Source of the DNA: Sabellastarte sp. h YS-2021
Taxonomy: Eukaryota; Annelida; Polychaeta; Sabellida; Sabellidae
Assembly: GCA_964017235.1 (NCBI GenBank)
Contig: OZ024930.1
Span: 156,054,221 to 156,118,220, forward strand
Length of the DNA: 64,000 nt
Direction of reading: 5' to 3'
Shown here: piece after piece, positions 1 through 11,105 of the stretch
How the letters are laid out: the number at the start of each line of letters is the position of its first letter
Position numbering within the stretch: position 1 is the stretch's first letter
Made by a program: the position numbers and the translations under genes
Notes under the pieces: model-generated
What the model saw: the letters and a program-made list of their open reading frames with translations, nothing else
Database searches by the model: none
What the model was told of the DNA's origin: nothing

Positions 1-372
1 CAAAGGTTAGAAAGCATGTTAAATCCATGGATTATGATTACACAATTTGCACTGGTTAACAAAGAAGAAGAAACAAGCTCATTACAAGTTAAACAGTGGT
101 ACTCCCAAACCATGTGATGAAATAGATGAAAAATGCTGTGTTCCATCACATGTTACAAGGTGTTATAAGTGCAGACCCATATCACTAAGGTCTTTAATTA
201 TGAAACGCTGAACATGAAGTGACTGAAAGTCAAACTGAATCCATCACAAGTCTTTACTCAAAGTTAACATTTCACAGGAGCAATTGACACCAGGTCCAAT
301 ATATGTCAAACTTTTGTTGCACTAAAGCATGTGTAAAAGAAAAGAAATTGCAGTTCCAGCTGGACACCAGGG
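1..372. other. Non-coding, nothing recognised
   Basis: This AT-rich stretch has no ORF of note and no repeat that recurs elsewhere in the window. It ends at the first inverted-repeat element. Confidence 0.5.
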
Positions 373-918
373 GACGGTTTCACAAAGGGTCTCAGACTTA
401 GCCTGGACTTGGGATAAGTCAGGGACTTAAATCTGAGCATTTTGTCTTTACTAAGTCCTGGACGTAAATGGATTTCACAAAGGTTGACTTAGCTAAGTCC
501 AAACATATCATATAACCACAGGGGTTTTCTATGTAATGTGATCTTTTATATCTAGTCAAAATATTTTAGTGGTAACATTTATCTAAAGGCTAACTCATTT
601 TATCTTTGAAAAACGCTGTTTTTCAATGGGAAGCCTTGTAATCACATAGATATGTCTAAAGACTAATGTAGGGAGGTGTTCTACATATTTATTCTGTATT
701 TTCAGGCATTTCAAATTTTGAAGTGAGAAAAATATATGGCGGCCATATTTAAGTCTTTGGTTACAAAGTTAAGCCCACTCTTGGGTAGACTTAGCCAAAG
801 CCTAGACTTAGCAGCTTTGTGAAACCCTCTCAGTCTAAGACCACAGACTTAGCATTGTTTTAAGACAAAGGTCTTAATTTTAAGCCTAAGTCTGGGCTAA
901 GTCCCTTTGTGAAATCGA
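373..918. mobile_element. MITE-like element with TTTCACAAAG ends
   Basis: The left end reads GACGGTTTCACAAAGGGTC. The right end, read on the other strand, begins with GTCGATTTCACAAAGGGAC, so the two ends are an imperfect terminal inverted repeat. Further copies of TTTCACAAAG with nearby CTTAGCC/GACTTAG motifs occur inside both halves (about 470-500 and 820-860). No transposase is present, so this is most likely a non-autonomous DNA transposon of about 550 bp. The superfamily is not determined. Confidence 0.6.
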
Positions 919-1994
919 CTCCAGGACATCAGTGAATATGGCAGATTAACTGAAAAAAGTTACTTCGGACATTGCTAACACAAAACTGTAGAATAAATAT
1001 GGACAGGCATTCAGAGGTCTCAGTTCTCAATTGTCAAACAACTACATCACTTAAAGAGGGATCTAATTATCACCCAGCGGCTTACCAATCCAGAAGAGTA
1101 CTTACAGCACTTCGTAAAGGTGTGAAGAAAATACTGGACGAATCCCCTGTAGTGTAGGAAATAACAGAATGGCAGTAGCGAATCTCTTCTCAACAACTGA
1201 TCATAATCAGACCAGTTGCTACAAGCAACCTCCCTTTGGGATAAAAAGTGTTCAGGGAGTATTCCAAATGAGAGGGTTTTTGGCATTTTGGGAATATTTC
1301 TCTCCTTGAATGAGATATCAAAAACATCTTGTTTTGGGACAGTTCTAAGCAGAGCATGACTATGACTAGAGATAGTTTTACACAAAAGTGCAAGGGACTC
1401 GTCCAGAACAAAAAATCTGTTAAAATTCTTCAGTTAAAATATTAAAAATGTAAAATTCTCCAGTTATGTGTCACATATGATGATGTAACGAATCCGGGGA
1501 AAGTAAAATGTCAATCTCAGTTGGACAGGCATTGGACAGGGAGAGGTATTGAGAGATTGGTACTTTTATCTGCTTGGCAAAGTTTGTTCCCAACGTAACC
1601 TCAAAAATTAAGCTTGATAAGATGTTACCCTTTAAGTATTTAGCGGGATTGTGTTAAAATTTTATTTTTAGATGTTCTCTACAGTTCCAATAGGTTTTTT
1701 TGTGTGTGTGTCAGAACTTTGGCACAGTTTTACAATAACCCAATTGTAGAGAGAAATGACAGCTTGGAAAACAACTTCTACATAACATTTATGTTAAAAG
1801 CTTTAATGGAAATCATTTTCATTGTATTTTGAATAATATTTATGTTTAAACATGAGTGTAGTATAAACCGTTATTTATCATGCTCTTTATCTCATTATCA
1901 TCAACTTACTTACACTTCATAAATTGTATACATATACTTCAAGGTGACTTTCAAATTTCAGGTAATTTTGGAGTTGCTACGTGTGTACTGAGGT
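919..1994. other. Non-coding, nothing recognised
   Basis: Short overlapping ORFs on both strands (972-1411) resemble no family I know and lack splice or codon signals that would make them convincing. A short TG run lies near 1700. No repeat partner was noticed. Confidence 0.4.
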
Positions 1995-2261
1995 AGAATC
2001 TAAAATTAAATGAGCTTACCTGTAAGTGAAGTTTGATTGTGATGCTGTTGAATCACACACAGCAACGAAGGAATTACTTGCACACCACTTTTCCTTTTAC
2101 CCGGCCAATTGGGTCACATTTGATCATCTTCAAACCTATGTCGTTAAACATGGATTGATATGCAGTCCTGTGTCTCAAGCACTTCCTTTGTTGCTGTGTG
2201 TGATTCGACGGAATCACAATCAAACTTCACATACAGGCAAGCTCGTTTAATTTTAGATTCT
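1995..2261. mobile_element. Foldback MITE with arms of about 77 bp
   Basis: Bases 1995-2071 and 2185-2261 are reverse complements of each other apart from a few substitutions. Both arms contain GAAGTTTGATTGTGAT followed by an AATCACACACAGCAAC segment. The unique centre is about 113 bp and has no coding potential. The structure suggests a non-autonomous inverted-repeat DNA transposon. The small ORF at 2026-2250 simply runs across the arms and is not a gene. Confidence 0.75.
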
Positions 2262-2290
2262 TTAAGAGAAGTCCTTAGGCTCAATTAAAG

Positions 2291-2395
2291 GCCGTATTTG
2301 CGAAAGATGTTAGCCAAATCTTGCGCTTAACTTTTGAATACAATCACAGCAATTTAGGCCTAAGATTTGGCTAAGTCCTTTCGTGAATGAAGTCC
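2291..2395. mobile_element. Short foldback repeat
   Basis: The segments 2301-2323 and 2361-2383 form an imperfect inverted repeat. One arm has CGAAAGATGTTAGCCAAATC, and the opposite arm reads CGAAAGGACTTAGCCAAATC on the other strand. The TTAGCC core resembles the 373-918 element, and the TTC(A/G)CGAAAGG end resembles the element at 36289, so these may be related MITE groups. Confidence 0.5.
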
Positions 2396-2570
2396 CTCGT
2401 GTTTTTACAATATGTACCAACAAAATAAAGTGAAAAAGTATCTAAAAGTTTTCAAGATTTTGTTCTGTAATTTGACATCTCAAAGAAACAAATTAACTCC
2501 AGTTACTTGTTATACATTACAGTTCACTTAGAGATCTGGAAATATTGTGCTGATAGAAGTATACTTAACG

Positions 2571-2614
2571 TTTAACGTCGCTTTTAACACTGTACAGGTC
2601 ATATCACGACGGTA
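2571..2614 (-). repeat. SINE 3'-end fragment
   Basis: The bases TAACGTCGCTTTTAACACTG and onward match the 3' part of the full SINE at 23620-23862 (ACGTCGCTTTCAACACTG, then TACAGGTCATATCACGA). Only the tail is present. It abuts the broken 5' edge of the DIRS-type element that follows. Confidence 0.6.
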
Positions 2615-2619
2615 TACTA

Positions 2620-3390
2620 ATAGATACAGTTGCCAGAACCATTTCAGTCCCTCCAGAAAAATTGCAAAAAATTGTCCAAATGTGTCACCATGGGACCAAT
2701 AAACGTTATTGTACAAAACAAGAATTACAGTCTTTATTAGGAACTCTGTTATACATAACTAAATGCATAAAACCTGCTCGTTATTTCCTTAATCGCATGT
2801 TGCAACTCTTGAGAAACAATCATAATAATACCTTCATACAGCTAAATTCAGACTTTGCTGCAGATTTAAATTGGTTTAATACTTTCTTGTGTGATTATAA
2901 TGGTGTTACATTCTACGATAACAAGTCTGTTTTTGCAGTGATTGAGCTAGATGCTTGCCTAGTAGGATTTGGTGGTGTATATGATAATATGGTCTACCAT
3001 CTTCCCATTTCAATGGGTTTTCAAAAATATAATATAGCACAATTAGAGTTGTTAAATATATTGGTTGCTCTTAAAGTATGGGCCAGTTGTTGGGCCGACA
3101 AGAAATTTTTTATTAAATGTGATAACATGGCTGCAGTAGAAGTCCTCCAGATGGGCCGAGCACGTGACCCTGTCATGGCTGCTATTGCAAGAAACATCTG
3201 GCTACTTACAGCAAAATTTAATATACATTTTTCTTGTCAACATATTGCAGGTGCAGTTAATACCACTGCTGACCTTCTCTCTAGATGGTCCAATTCCTCT
3301 TCTGATATGTCCCAGTTGCACCAACTGGTTCCTAACCACATTTGGATGCCATGTCATATTGATTTGACAACTTTAAATGAATATATTTAA
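2620..3390 (+). pseudogene. DIRS-type reverse transcriptase (end) and RNase H
   Basis: This open frame of about 256 residues starts inside the reverse transcriptase thumb (TVARTISVPPEKL, then the KQELQSLLGTLLY segment also seen in the other two copies as QLQSLLG and QLQSILG). RNase H follows, with the acidic residues in ELDACLVGFGG, LELLNIL, IKCDNMAAV and ADLLSRW. The palm with the catalytic YxDD is absent, so the piece cannot reverse transcribe. It overlaps the recombinase frame by 14 bases at its end. Confidence 0.8.
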
Positions 3391-4403
3391 ATACTATAAC
3401 CATGTTCTTTGTATTCCTGTATTCCTAGACCCAATGACTTTGCCTTTAGCAAGAGAGGCTTCCAACAGGCTTCTTCTTGCCTTCAGGCCTAAAACCAGGA
3501 GCACCTACACCAGAATGTACCAAGACTTCCTTGCTTTTCTTGTCTTCTGGAAGTTACCAGTCAATCAGGTGAATACTAGTACCCTCCTGGCTTACATGGA
3601 GTATTTAGTTCATAATGGGTATTCGCATACGAATATTGCCAACAATATTTCTGCTATAAAAAGTAGGTTTGTAGTGTATGGATTGAACACAACACAATTT
3701 CAAGATAACAGGATTGCTTTGTTCCTCAAATCTGTAAAGAATAATGCAATATTTGCACCAGATTTCAAGCCTCTTATCGACATTGATACGTTGGCCAACA
3801 TTCCATTGCTTGCAGCTGCAATGCCCCATCCCCTCGTCTTCAAAACCTTATATTTATTTTGTTTTTTTTTCTTTCCTAAGGATTTCAAATGTACTCCCCC
3901 ACACAGCAGGTTCCTTCGACATTACCAGGCACTTGGCTAGAGCTGATGTTATCTTTGGCCCCGATAAAGCAACCATCATTCTAAAATGGTCTAAAACCTT
4001 ACAGGACAGGAAAAATATCAAAACCATCTATCTCCCAGTACTTGGTTCCTCTGCTCTTTGCCCAGTAGCCAGTTTGAAAGCCATGTATCACCAATATCCA
4101 GCAGATAGAAATCAGCCCTTGTTTCTTATCCCAAGAGCTAATACCACATTAGTCCCATTAACGGACTCAGCAGCCAGAAAACACCTTAAAGAAATTTCTG
4201 TCAAATTACAAATCGTACCACATTTAACATTCCATGCTTTTCGAAGAGCTGGCTGTACCTGGGCCTTTCACAAAGGGGTACCCATCCATCAAATCATGGC
4301 CCAGGGTACCTGGTCCTCTGACTGTATATGGAGATATATCTCTAGTCAACCATCCCTGCCATCCATGTTAACCGAAACTTTTCGCCACCACCTGTATGTC
4401 TGA
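3377..4403 (+). pseudogene. Tyrosine recombinase of DIRS-type copy 1, frameshifted
   Basis: The N-terminal core-binding half (FRPKTRSTYTRMYQDFLAF) runs in one frame to about 3860, and the catalytic half continues in another. The switch falls at a run of nine or more T residues (about 3861-3870), pointing to a homopolymer slip. The catalytic residues visible are the Arg in SFLRISN, the Lys in KWSKTLQ, the HAFRR box, GTWSSD and the Tyr in WRYI. This enzyme class joins circular cDNA to the genome by strand exchange. An ATG at 3377 and another at 3434 could serve as starts. A TATTCCTAG acceptor-like string lies just before the conserved part. Confidence 0.85.
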
Positions 4404-4560
4404 CCCCACAACTCCTACTTCCTACTTGGGTGCTTGGCCCCTCTTTCCTCCATTAATCTCTGCAAGTTTACAAAATTATCCCTTCTATAACACCTTCGTG
4501 GAAAGTTTGTACAGTAAATATGTTCTTAGATATGCCCCCCTCAGTTCTCATACTAGTAAT

Positions 4561-6594
4561 TTTTGTTAATTATTCTTAATATCCATCACACTTGTTCTAC
4601 CTCTACGTTGTCAAAGGTTTTCTTAAATTCCATAAATTTCATTGTTTTACCATCTAGTAACTTCTTTGTACATCTGTGCGTCCTGAAACTTTAGCCTATC
4701 ACATGCATGGAAGTTAAATTTGTCTTTATATCACAAACGTTAAATGTTTCATCTTCTAAAGTATGTACATATATATGGACAGTAAATACGAACATTACTT
4801 ATTGGTGTACTTAATGAAAAATAATAATGGACTCTTTCAAGTTAACTGTTGCATATAGTAACGTTTTTCACAACGTAAATGTTGCATGTAAATAATTCAT
4901 GTTGTGCATATTCGGATCTATGGATGGTGTGATAATATTAACTTTCAAAGCTAGTGTAATTTACTTTATGTAATATATTTGTTATCAACAGATGGAGTAG
5001 TAGAAACAATAAATTTTTAAAGCCCAATAAATTTTTCACTCTACACCTCTTGGTTTGGGACTTGGGGTATGTGAATGTAATCTGCAACATGGAAAAAATA
5101 CCTTGTGATGTTATAAACAAGTCATTCATTCGAAATGTCAAATCTCTGGTTGCCAAGAGCTATCTTTGTTTAAAGGACGAGGAAAAGCACTATTTTAAAA
5201 TTCACAATGTTTCTGAAATATATAAAAGTCTGACTATGACCATGCAGCCGGATTCTGGTGTGAGAGAGTTGGCTTCAACCCAGTATTGAAGCTACCCTCT
5301 TTCACAATCAAAATACAGTTTATTAATAATAATAAAATGAAAGTCTGTTGTTCACTGTATGAAACTTTGCTACTGAAACTAAATATCTGCCACTCCGGTC
5401 TTTTTAACAACAACTTTAAAATATTTTCATAACTTGGGATCTCTCCCTGTTGAAGCACAGAACTACACTCTCTGTAGCAGAGAACTACACTCTTGCTATT
5501 TTATATCAATCATTTGATTGATTGAATTTATATCACAAATTACATTAAGTAAAATCATTTAACTAAAATGTCTAATAAACTAAAAATGTAATTAATAGAC
5601 AATAATTATTTAAAAATATTTTGAAAAACCTTACCAAATACTAAAAGTTAAAAATGTATGTCAATCAAGACTTATATTGTCTTGTTTGTCAGAAATATGA
5701 AAGAAATTCTCTAATTGCTATTTTATTTTAATCCACTCAGTTCAACTACCTGTTCTTTGTCTAAAAGTTTGTCCTAGCTTAATTTAGGAACTTGTTTACC
5801 TGGAACATATCAAGTAAATATTTAATGACAGATTACCTGCTTCACCCCAACAGTTTCTCTAGTAGATTGCCCTAGTGTAATTTATAAATTTGCAAACATA
5901 TGTAAGCATATTGTACAACAGTTCACTTAGTTCATTACTTCTTTCATTTTAATCAATCTCAGGCCTTTAAAAAGACACTATTTAATGCAAAGTTATAATC
6001 TTGAAACTTAGTATTTTAATTAAATATACCTTCTAAAAACATTAATACAAATAAAACAATAATTAATACATAACATGTCCCCATGTTACAACCGGTTTTC
6101 TGGAGAGTTGACAACTTTCATCTTTATTTTCTAAAATATAAATACATATAATGATTTACCTTCTTCACAGAATCCAAAATGCAAATTCAAGCACAATAAG
6201 AATGCATGTAATAAAAGTATGAAAATCATCCTCCTTTTCTCCAAATACAAGTAACAAATATTTATGTTGGTATCACACAGTAATACAAAAGACTGTTTAC
6301 AACTCTATATCAGTGTAAAAATCTTACACATACTTTTCTACAGCAAACACTCAATGTAAACACAGGCCACAGACGGTGTTGTGATGGTACCTTGAACTTT
6401 GTTAGCGATGTGAATTCAGTACGTGTTTTTTTTTGCATATACTGTTGTTACAATCCTGAGCTAGTCTGTATTGGATTTTTGTTTTTCATTATGACAACAC
6501 TACCCTAATAATGCTAATTTGATGATGTTTAAAATAATAAAATTGTACGGCCAGCTTGAGGGCTTCCGACAAGCATGTATTTCTCTGTGTAAAA
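4561..6594. other. AT-rich non-coding stretch
   Basis: I see no gene here. An ORF at 5050-5289 (79 aa) matches nothing I know and has no splice partners. The rest is AT-rich with frequent short direct repeats and no clear transposon ends. Confidence 0.4.
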
Positions 6595-6599
6595 CTAGC

Positions 6600-7062
6600 C
6601 TTGTTGAAGGCTGAAGTTTATTTGCAGTTAGAGAAAATTTTCAGTTCAGATAATAGAGTTTCAGTTTCTATAATGTACTCATACATGTACTGACCTTTAC
6701 AGCAGCATACAGCTAAGAGAAAGATAAAATTCTATCTCTTAACATGTATGAGTGCTTTATGAATACAAAATATCTGAGTGCATGTTTGAAAAGATATCAT
6801 GCAAATATGCAAGGCTAGTGTAAGACATTCTGCTGTGGGGGGAAAAGCCAAATGTGAAAGCTGTAATTTTTAGGCTCCAACTTACTTGTAATTAAGGAAA
6901 ACTTTCAGTTTACATCATAAAGTTTCAGTTTATATTATGTACTCTTACATATACTAGGTTTTGTATCAGTATAATGCTAAGAAATCTTATGCCTCTTAAA
7001 ATGCTTAAGTGTTTTATAAAAACCAATATTTGTGTACATTCTCGAAAGAGATATGTTATAAC
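6600..7062 (+). repeat. Two direct copies of a dispersed repeat of about 220 bp
   Basis: The segments 6600-6815 and 6868-7062 share an ordered set of blocks: AAAATTTTCAGTT or AAAACTTTCAGTT, then AGTTTCAGTTT, a TGTACTC(A/T)TACAT block, and a GTGCTTTATGAA or GTGTTTTATAAA block. A third copy lies inverted at 25835-26065. There is no coding potential. The class of repeat is unknown to me. Confidence 0.6.
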
Positions 7063-7744
7063 TATGAGCTTTACACAAGGTTAGCATCAGACCACTGAAG
7101 CCTCTTTGGAAAAAGAAACAGAGCTGCATATGATTCTAGTGGTTTATTTATCATCATAAGACCCCTGTTCCATTATACTGTTTACATACTGTTACATTCT
7201 CTTCTTTAAATTGTATCTGTAGTATCAAGTTCTGTAGAGTAACTGCAGGGTGCCCTATCATTTCTGCAGGTGTTCTTCCGCATTTCTCCTACATTCTCTG
7301 TCTTTGTACGTCTCAAGTTAAGATGCAGGTTTGCCATAGTGTTTTTGTGTATATGCACTAACTTTTCTGTTATATATCCTCTCTCTTTTCGGTTTAAAAT
7401 TGTGCCTATTATTGTCAACGATTCTCATTTTTTGTAGCAAATTATATCTAGAGATGTGTAGCTGGATATCCACTGGATGTACATCATATCACGTCTCTTT
7501 TTTCTGCATGTATTGTGATTGGGGCATTAGACGTTTCCGCCTTTTAACATTAACAGGTAAGGGTATATCAAAACAGTCTTTCAGTGCATCTGACTCGTTG
7601 TCCAGAACTAGATTCAATCCCATGATCACACAGTTCAGGACCAAGTGATTTGATGCCAAACTGGTTGACCAATCTGCCACTTCAGTTGTTTCAAATGGCA
7701 TTCAATCTGTTGAAGTGAGATAAAACCCAATCAGCTTCTACCCC
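7063..7744. other. Non-coding, nothing recognised
   Basis: Small ORFs on both strands (7206-7701) resemble no known family. The stretch ends at the Harbinger element, with CCC as the probable target-site copy at 7742-7744. Confidence 0.4.
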
Positions 7745-7988
7745 TGTTCCACCAAAGGACTAAGGCCCGATCCTGTCGGCGACCCTTAATCGTGGACAGT
7801 CAGTGAAGAAAATGGTAAAATGGGCGGGAATACTGAATTGGTATCAAAGCCGCCTCAGGCCTCCTGGGACTAAGCCCTGACTAACCCCCGATTAAGTCCC
7901 GGCTTCCTCAGGCGTCCTCAGACCTCCTCAGTCTTCCCTAGACCAATGTGGCCGAATCTTGTTTTGCAGAAAAGTTGGATTTTCTGGG

Positions 7989-8004
7989 TATATATATATA
8001 TAAA
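7989..8004 (+). promoter_or_regulatory. Possible TATA box of the Harbinger transposase gene
   Basis: An uninterrupted TATATATATATATAAA string lies 57 bp before the first ATG of the transposase frame. Position and composition suit a core promoter, but a plain TA microsatellite would look the same. Confidence 0.4.
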
Positions 8005-8060
8005 TTCCGCGATCTAATTATCATTACTTTTCTAGGAACACAGCAGGATGCCACCTTTTA

Positions 8061-9041
8061 ATGGAAGACAGCTTCAGCAACAACTTAGGGCTTTTTTTAG
8101 TTTTTATTCAGTTACAAATAATGATGTATTTGCTATTTCTATGTCAACCACAGCAACCACCACCAGCACCTCCACCACCACCACCAGCCAGACAGAGACC
8201 TAGAAGAAGGCACAACATGTGGGTCAGGCCATGGCTACTACAGAGAGAGGAGAGGGGGGCCTACTACAACATTATGGCTGAATGGTATGCCACAGACATT
8301 CTGGGATTCACCAACTACATGAGGATGACCCCAGAATTCTTTGGGGATGTGATCATGACCTGTGTGGTTCTGCACAACATACTGAGAAGCCAGTATCAAG
8401 GTCAACATGGTGGTCAAGAGCCTGGAGATGATGAAGATGATGATGTGCCTGGTGATTGTCGACTGATTGGTGGTGCTGCTGGTGGTGGTCCAGACAGAAA
8501 CCCTGCTAGGAAGCCAAAAGACAGAGGGATTACCTCAAGGACTACTTCAATAATCAGGGAGCAGTGGCCTGGCAAGATGGCAGAATATAACTCCTGCTGC
8601 AGTAACCAGTCCTTTTCAGGACTACCAAATATTTCAAAAACAATTAATCAGCTATGTTTGTTCCAAATAACCCAAACATTACCAAACATAAGTCACACAA
8701 CTAACAAACAGACAAACCCAATGCCCAACATAATTTACCCACCCAACAAACAGACAAACCCAATGCCCGACAGAAGTCACGCAACCAACAAACAGACAAA
8801 CCCAATGCCCAACATAATTTACCCACCCAACAAACAGACAAACCCAATGCCCGACAGAAGTCACGCAACCAACAAACAGACAAACCCAATGCCCAACATA
8901 TTTCACCCACCCAACAAACAGACAAACCCAATGCCCGACAGAAGTCACGCAACCAACAAACAGACAAACCCAATGCCCAACATAAGTCACCCATCCAACA
9001 AACAGACAGAAATAAATGCCTTACAGAAGTCACCCAACTAA
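8061..9041 (+). pseudogene. Harbinger transposase, catalytic core deleted
   Basis: The 326-residue frame starts at an ATG and has a proline-rich stretch (about residues 34-45). It then has the N-terminal Harbinger segment with MWVRPWL, REERGAY, and TNYMRMTPEFFG (about residues 53-95). Directly after MTPEFFGDVIM the frame jumps to CVVLHNILRSQY, which is the extreme C-terminal end of the DDE domain in this family. The whole catalytic core (about 180 residues, with D, D and E) is therefore missing in frame. From about residue 215 the frame runs into a 42-bp minisatellite and reads 14-residue repeats. A truncated product could still bind transposon ends, but that is inference. Confidence 0.8.
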
Positions 9042-9080
9042 CAAACAGACAAACCCAGTGCTAAACATAATTCTCAAAAG
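8668..9080 (+). repeat. 42-bp minisatellite with 84-bp higher-order unit
   Basis: About nine tandem units begin AACAAACAGACAAACCCAAT. Two unit types alternate, one with GCCCAACATAATTTACCCAC and one with GCCCGACAGAAGTCACGC, giving an 84-bp double unit. Because 42 is a multiple of three, every frame stays open, which explains several false ORFs on both strands. Confidence 0.9.
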
Positions 9081-9179
9081 AATCACACAAAGCCAAACAT
9101 AACTTCCTAAATGGAATAAATATTGCATATATTTTGAAAGCTACATCCTAATTTTACTTACATTTGTTTTGTTTTTTTG

Positions 9180-9207
9180 TTTTTTTTTTTTTTTTTTTGG
9201 GGGGGGG
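9180..9207 (+). repeat. T19-G9 homopolymer junction
   Basis: Nineteen T residues run directly into nine G residues. A longer T15-G21 junction is at 40344-40379. Confidence 0.9.
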
Positions 9208-9344
9208 ATATTTAAAACAGAAATGTTTTCCTGGAAATCTTAAAATTAAAATCTTTTACTCCACTTCCCAAATATTTAGGAAATATAACCACCAAACTGG
9301 TTTTCTTCACAATGATGGGGGGTTATGTTTGCAAAATAGTTTGT

Positions 9345-9490
9345 CAGTTCTTTGGTTTGGGCTCTGTTTGTTATTGGGTTTGTCTGTTTCTTGGTTGGTG
9401 GTTATGTTTTGTATTTGGTTTGTGTGTTGGTTAGTTGGGGGTTAGGTTTGGTATTGGGTTTGTGTGTATGTGGGTTGGTAAGTATGTGAT
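9345..9490 (-). repeat. Degenerate inverted copy of the 42-bp minisatellite
   Basis: Strings such as ATTGGGTTTGTCTGTTTCTT and GGTTAGTTGGGGGTTAGG read as the reverse complement of the 8668-9080 units, but with more divergence. The two arrays thus form an inverted pair in the centre of the Harbinger element. Confidence 0.6.
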
Positions 9491-9607
9491 AATGCCTTTT
9501 AACTCTAGGGATGATGTAAGTGTTGGACTTTTTTATTAAAGATTTTAACCAATCCCATGGATTTTAAGCTAAAAATGGGCTGATTATTGGCCATATTGGG
9601 AGTTTAT

Positions 9608-10921
9608 TTATTTTAATTTTTTTTCAATGTGGCCTTTTTTGTTATGTGTGGTACCATGGGTTATTTGTTTCATGTTTGGGGTGGTGTAGGTGTTTTTTTG
9701 TGATAAGTATTTGTACTGAACTGTTATGTTTTGGGAGGAGAATTGGAATAACTTGCAGCTGAATAATTGCAGTTGTGGCTGCTGCTGCTGAGGCTGCTCA
9801 ATGATCTGTGTAGATGTCAGATCTGGTAGCTGGCTTAGTATTCCACTTAAGTTGTGTCTACTGCCCTCGTCCTGTACTGTTAGAACTGATGGAGGGTTGC
9901 CAAAGCCAAGTGGGCTGGGTGTGTAGTAGACATAACTGCTGCTAGCTGCTGCTTGGGTGGAATTAGACGCCTGTTGAGTGGTTGTTGACAGTATCCCGAC
10001 CCTCTGGGACTCCGTGGTAATAGTGGCTGATCTTCTGGGTAGTGCTTGACATCTACAGTTGCTTCTAATGCTTTCAATATCTCTAAAAATTCTGCTCTTG
10101 AGGTCCTCAAATTCCTCTTGGGTCATCTTTTCAGCCTCTGATGCCACATAGTCAAAGAAGGGCTGCCTGTCTGACTTTTGCTGCAGGAAACCTGAGATCA
10201 ATGTCCTCATCTGGTCAAAGTGCTTGAGTATCTTGGAGTCTGTTGAAACTGGTGTAGATGTGAACTTAGGTTGACTCCTACTCTCCCTGAGGACACTGGA
10301 CTCAAGGTGTTCTGTATCAGTAGTAGATCCACGAGATTCGTCCTGCTTGCTGGTGTTTGGACTGGCCTCGAACCCTGAACTTCTGCTGGCCCCCTTTCAT
10401 CTGATGTGGGTCTTAAGGAAACCCATCTGCTGGTACACCCAGGACTGTCTCTTGGTCATCTCCCTTGGGGCTTGGCCAGATTGTAGTTTTGACAGCTTGC
10501 CATAATGCGTTCGCTGGGATTCGAACCATCTTCTGACATCAAAGGGCTGGAGCTTCAGTTCTGCAGAGATTTCTGCCCAGAAAGCCTCCTTCTTCTGTCT
10601 GTTGTGGAAACGTGCATGCTCCTTGTCATAGAGCTCTGGATGTTCCTTCACAAACTCCACAATTGCAGTTTCTTGGCTGTGAGTGAAAGTTGCACAGACC
10701 CTGGCTCTCTTGGCTGTCAAGTGACTCTCTGAATCCTCCTCACACCTCTCTTCTTCTTCGCAAGCTTCCTCAGTAAGTTCCAATCGCTCCTCAGTCTCTT
10801 GTGTACCCTCCTCTGTCCTTTCCTCCATCCTTTCCTCCACCTCTCCACTTTCCTTCTCCCTCTCCTCTTGCCTCTCATCCATCTTCTTATTTCCTCTAGT
10901 CCCTCCTTTCTCTTTCCTCAT
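9608..10921 (-). pseudogene. MADF-type DNA-binding protein of the Harbinger element, one in-frame stop
   Basis: The frame opens at the ATG at 10919-10921 with a highly charged Glu/Arg/Lys region. A MADF (Myb/SANT-like) domain follows, with SQETAIVEFVKEHPELYD, KKEAFWAEISAEL and DVRRWFESQRTHYGKL. A TGA at 10397-10399 interrupts it after THIR. The same frame stays open on the far side for about 260 residues, including a BESS-like segment (FDYVASEAEKMTQEEFEDLK), then Ser/Thr- and Gln-rich sequence to 9608. Harbinger elements commonly pair a transposase with such a DNA-binding partner that aids nuclear import and end recognition. One nonsense change (for example CGA to TGA) would explain the break. 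A natural C-terminus at the TGA is less likely because the downstream frame stays open. Confidence 0.75.
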
Positions 10922-11096
10922 TACTCCAGTCAATAGCAAAAAAAAGTAAAAAACTAAAATGTGTCTCCTAACTGTAAAATTTGCCTTAAGCTCAAGTATT
11001 ATATGATATTTAAAAAAATGAAAACCCCTACAAAACAGAGACACACGTCTCTCAGTACCCAACCAGTCAGTAACAACGAGAATGTGTGCGTGGTCG

Positions 11097-11105
11097 CTTA
11101 TATAG
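11097..11105 (-). promoter_or_regulatory. TATA box of the MADF-type gene
   Basis: On the minus strand the string CTATATAAG lies about 180 bp upstream of the ATG at 10921, inside the right subterminal region of the Harbinger element. It is a good match to a core TATA box. The start site cannot be placed from sequence alone. Confidence 0.5.

Larger units (their letters stand above)
2620..4560 (+). mobile_element. DIRS-type retrotransposon, 5'-truncated (copy 1)
   Basis: The copy holds the end of a reverse transcriptase, a complete RNase H region and a tyrosine recombinase, in the order expected of DIRS-type elements, which integrate with a recombinase instead of a DDE integrase. Gag and most of the reverse transcriptase are missing: similarity starts in the thumb region next to a SINE fragment. 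The 3' boundary is approximate because no terminal repeat was identified. Confidence 0.8.

Noticed and set aside
2620-4403. Recombinase genes as phage integrases or Cryptons
   Set aside because: They lie directly after reverse transcriptase and RNase H on the same strand in all three cases, which fits DIRS-type retrotransposons.
5050-5289. A possible small gene of 79 codons
   Set aside because: No recognisable domain, no splice partners, and AT-rich surroundings in which such ORFs occur by chance.
8679-9033. Minus-strand ORFs of 103 and 110 residues with repeats of GHWVCLFVG or similar
   Set aside because: They are frame shadows of the 42-bp minisatellite, whose length is a multiple of three, so any frame stays open.
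8668-9080. Regular repeats that could suggest a CRISPR array
   Set aside because: Whole 42-bp units are repeated with no unique spacers, and the context is an animal transposon.
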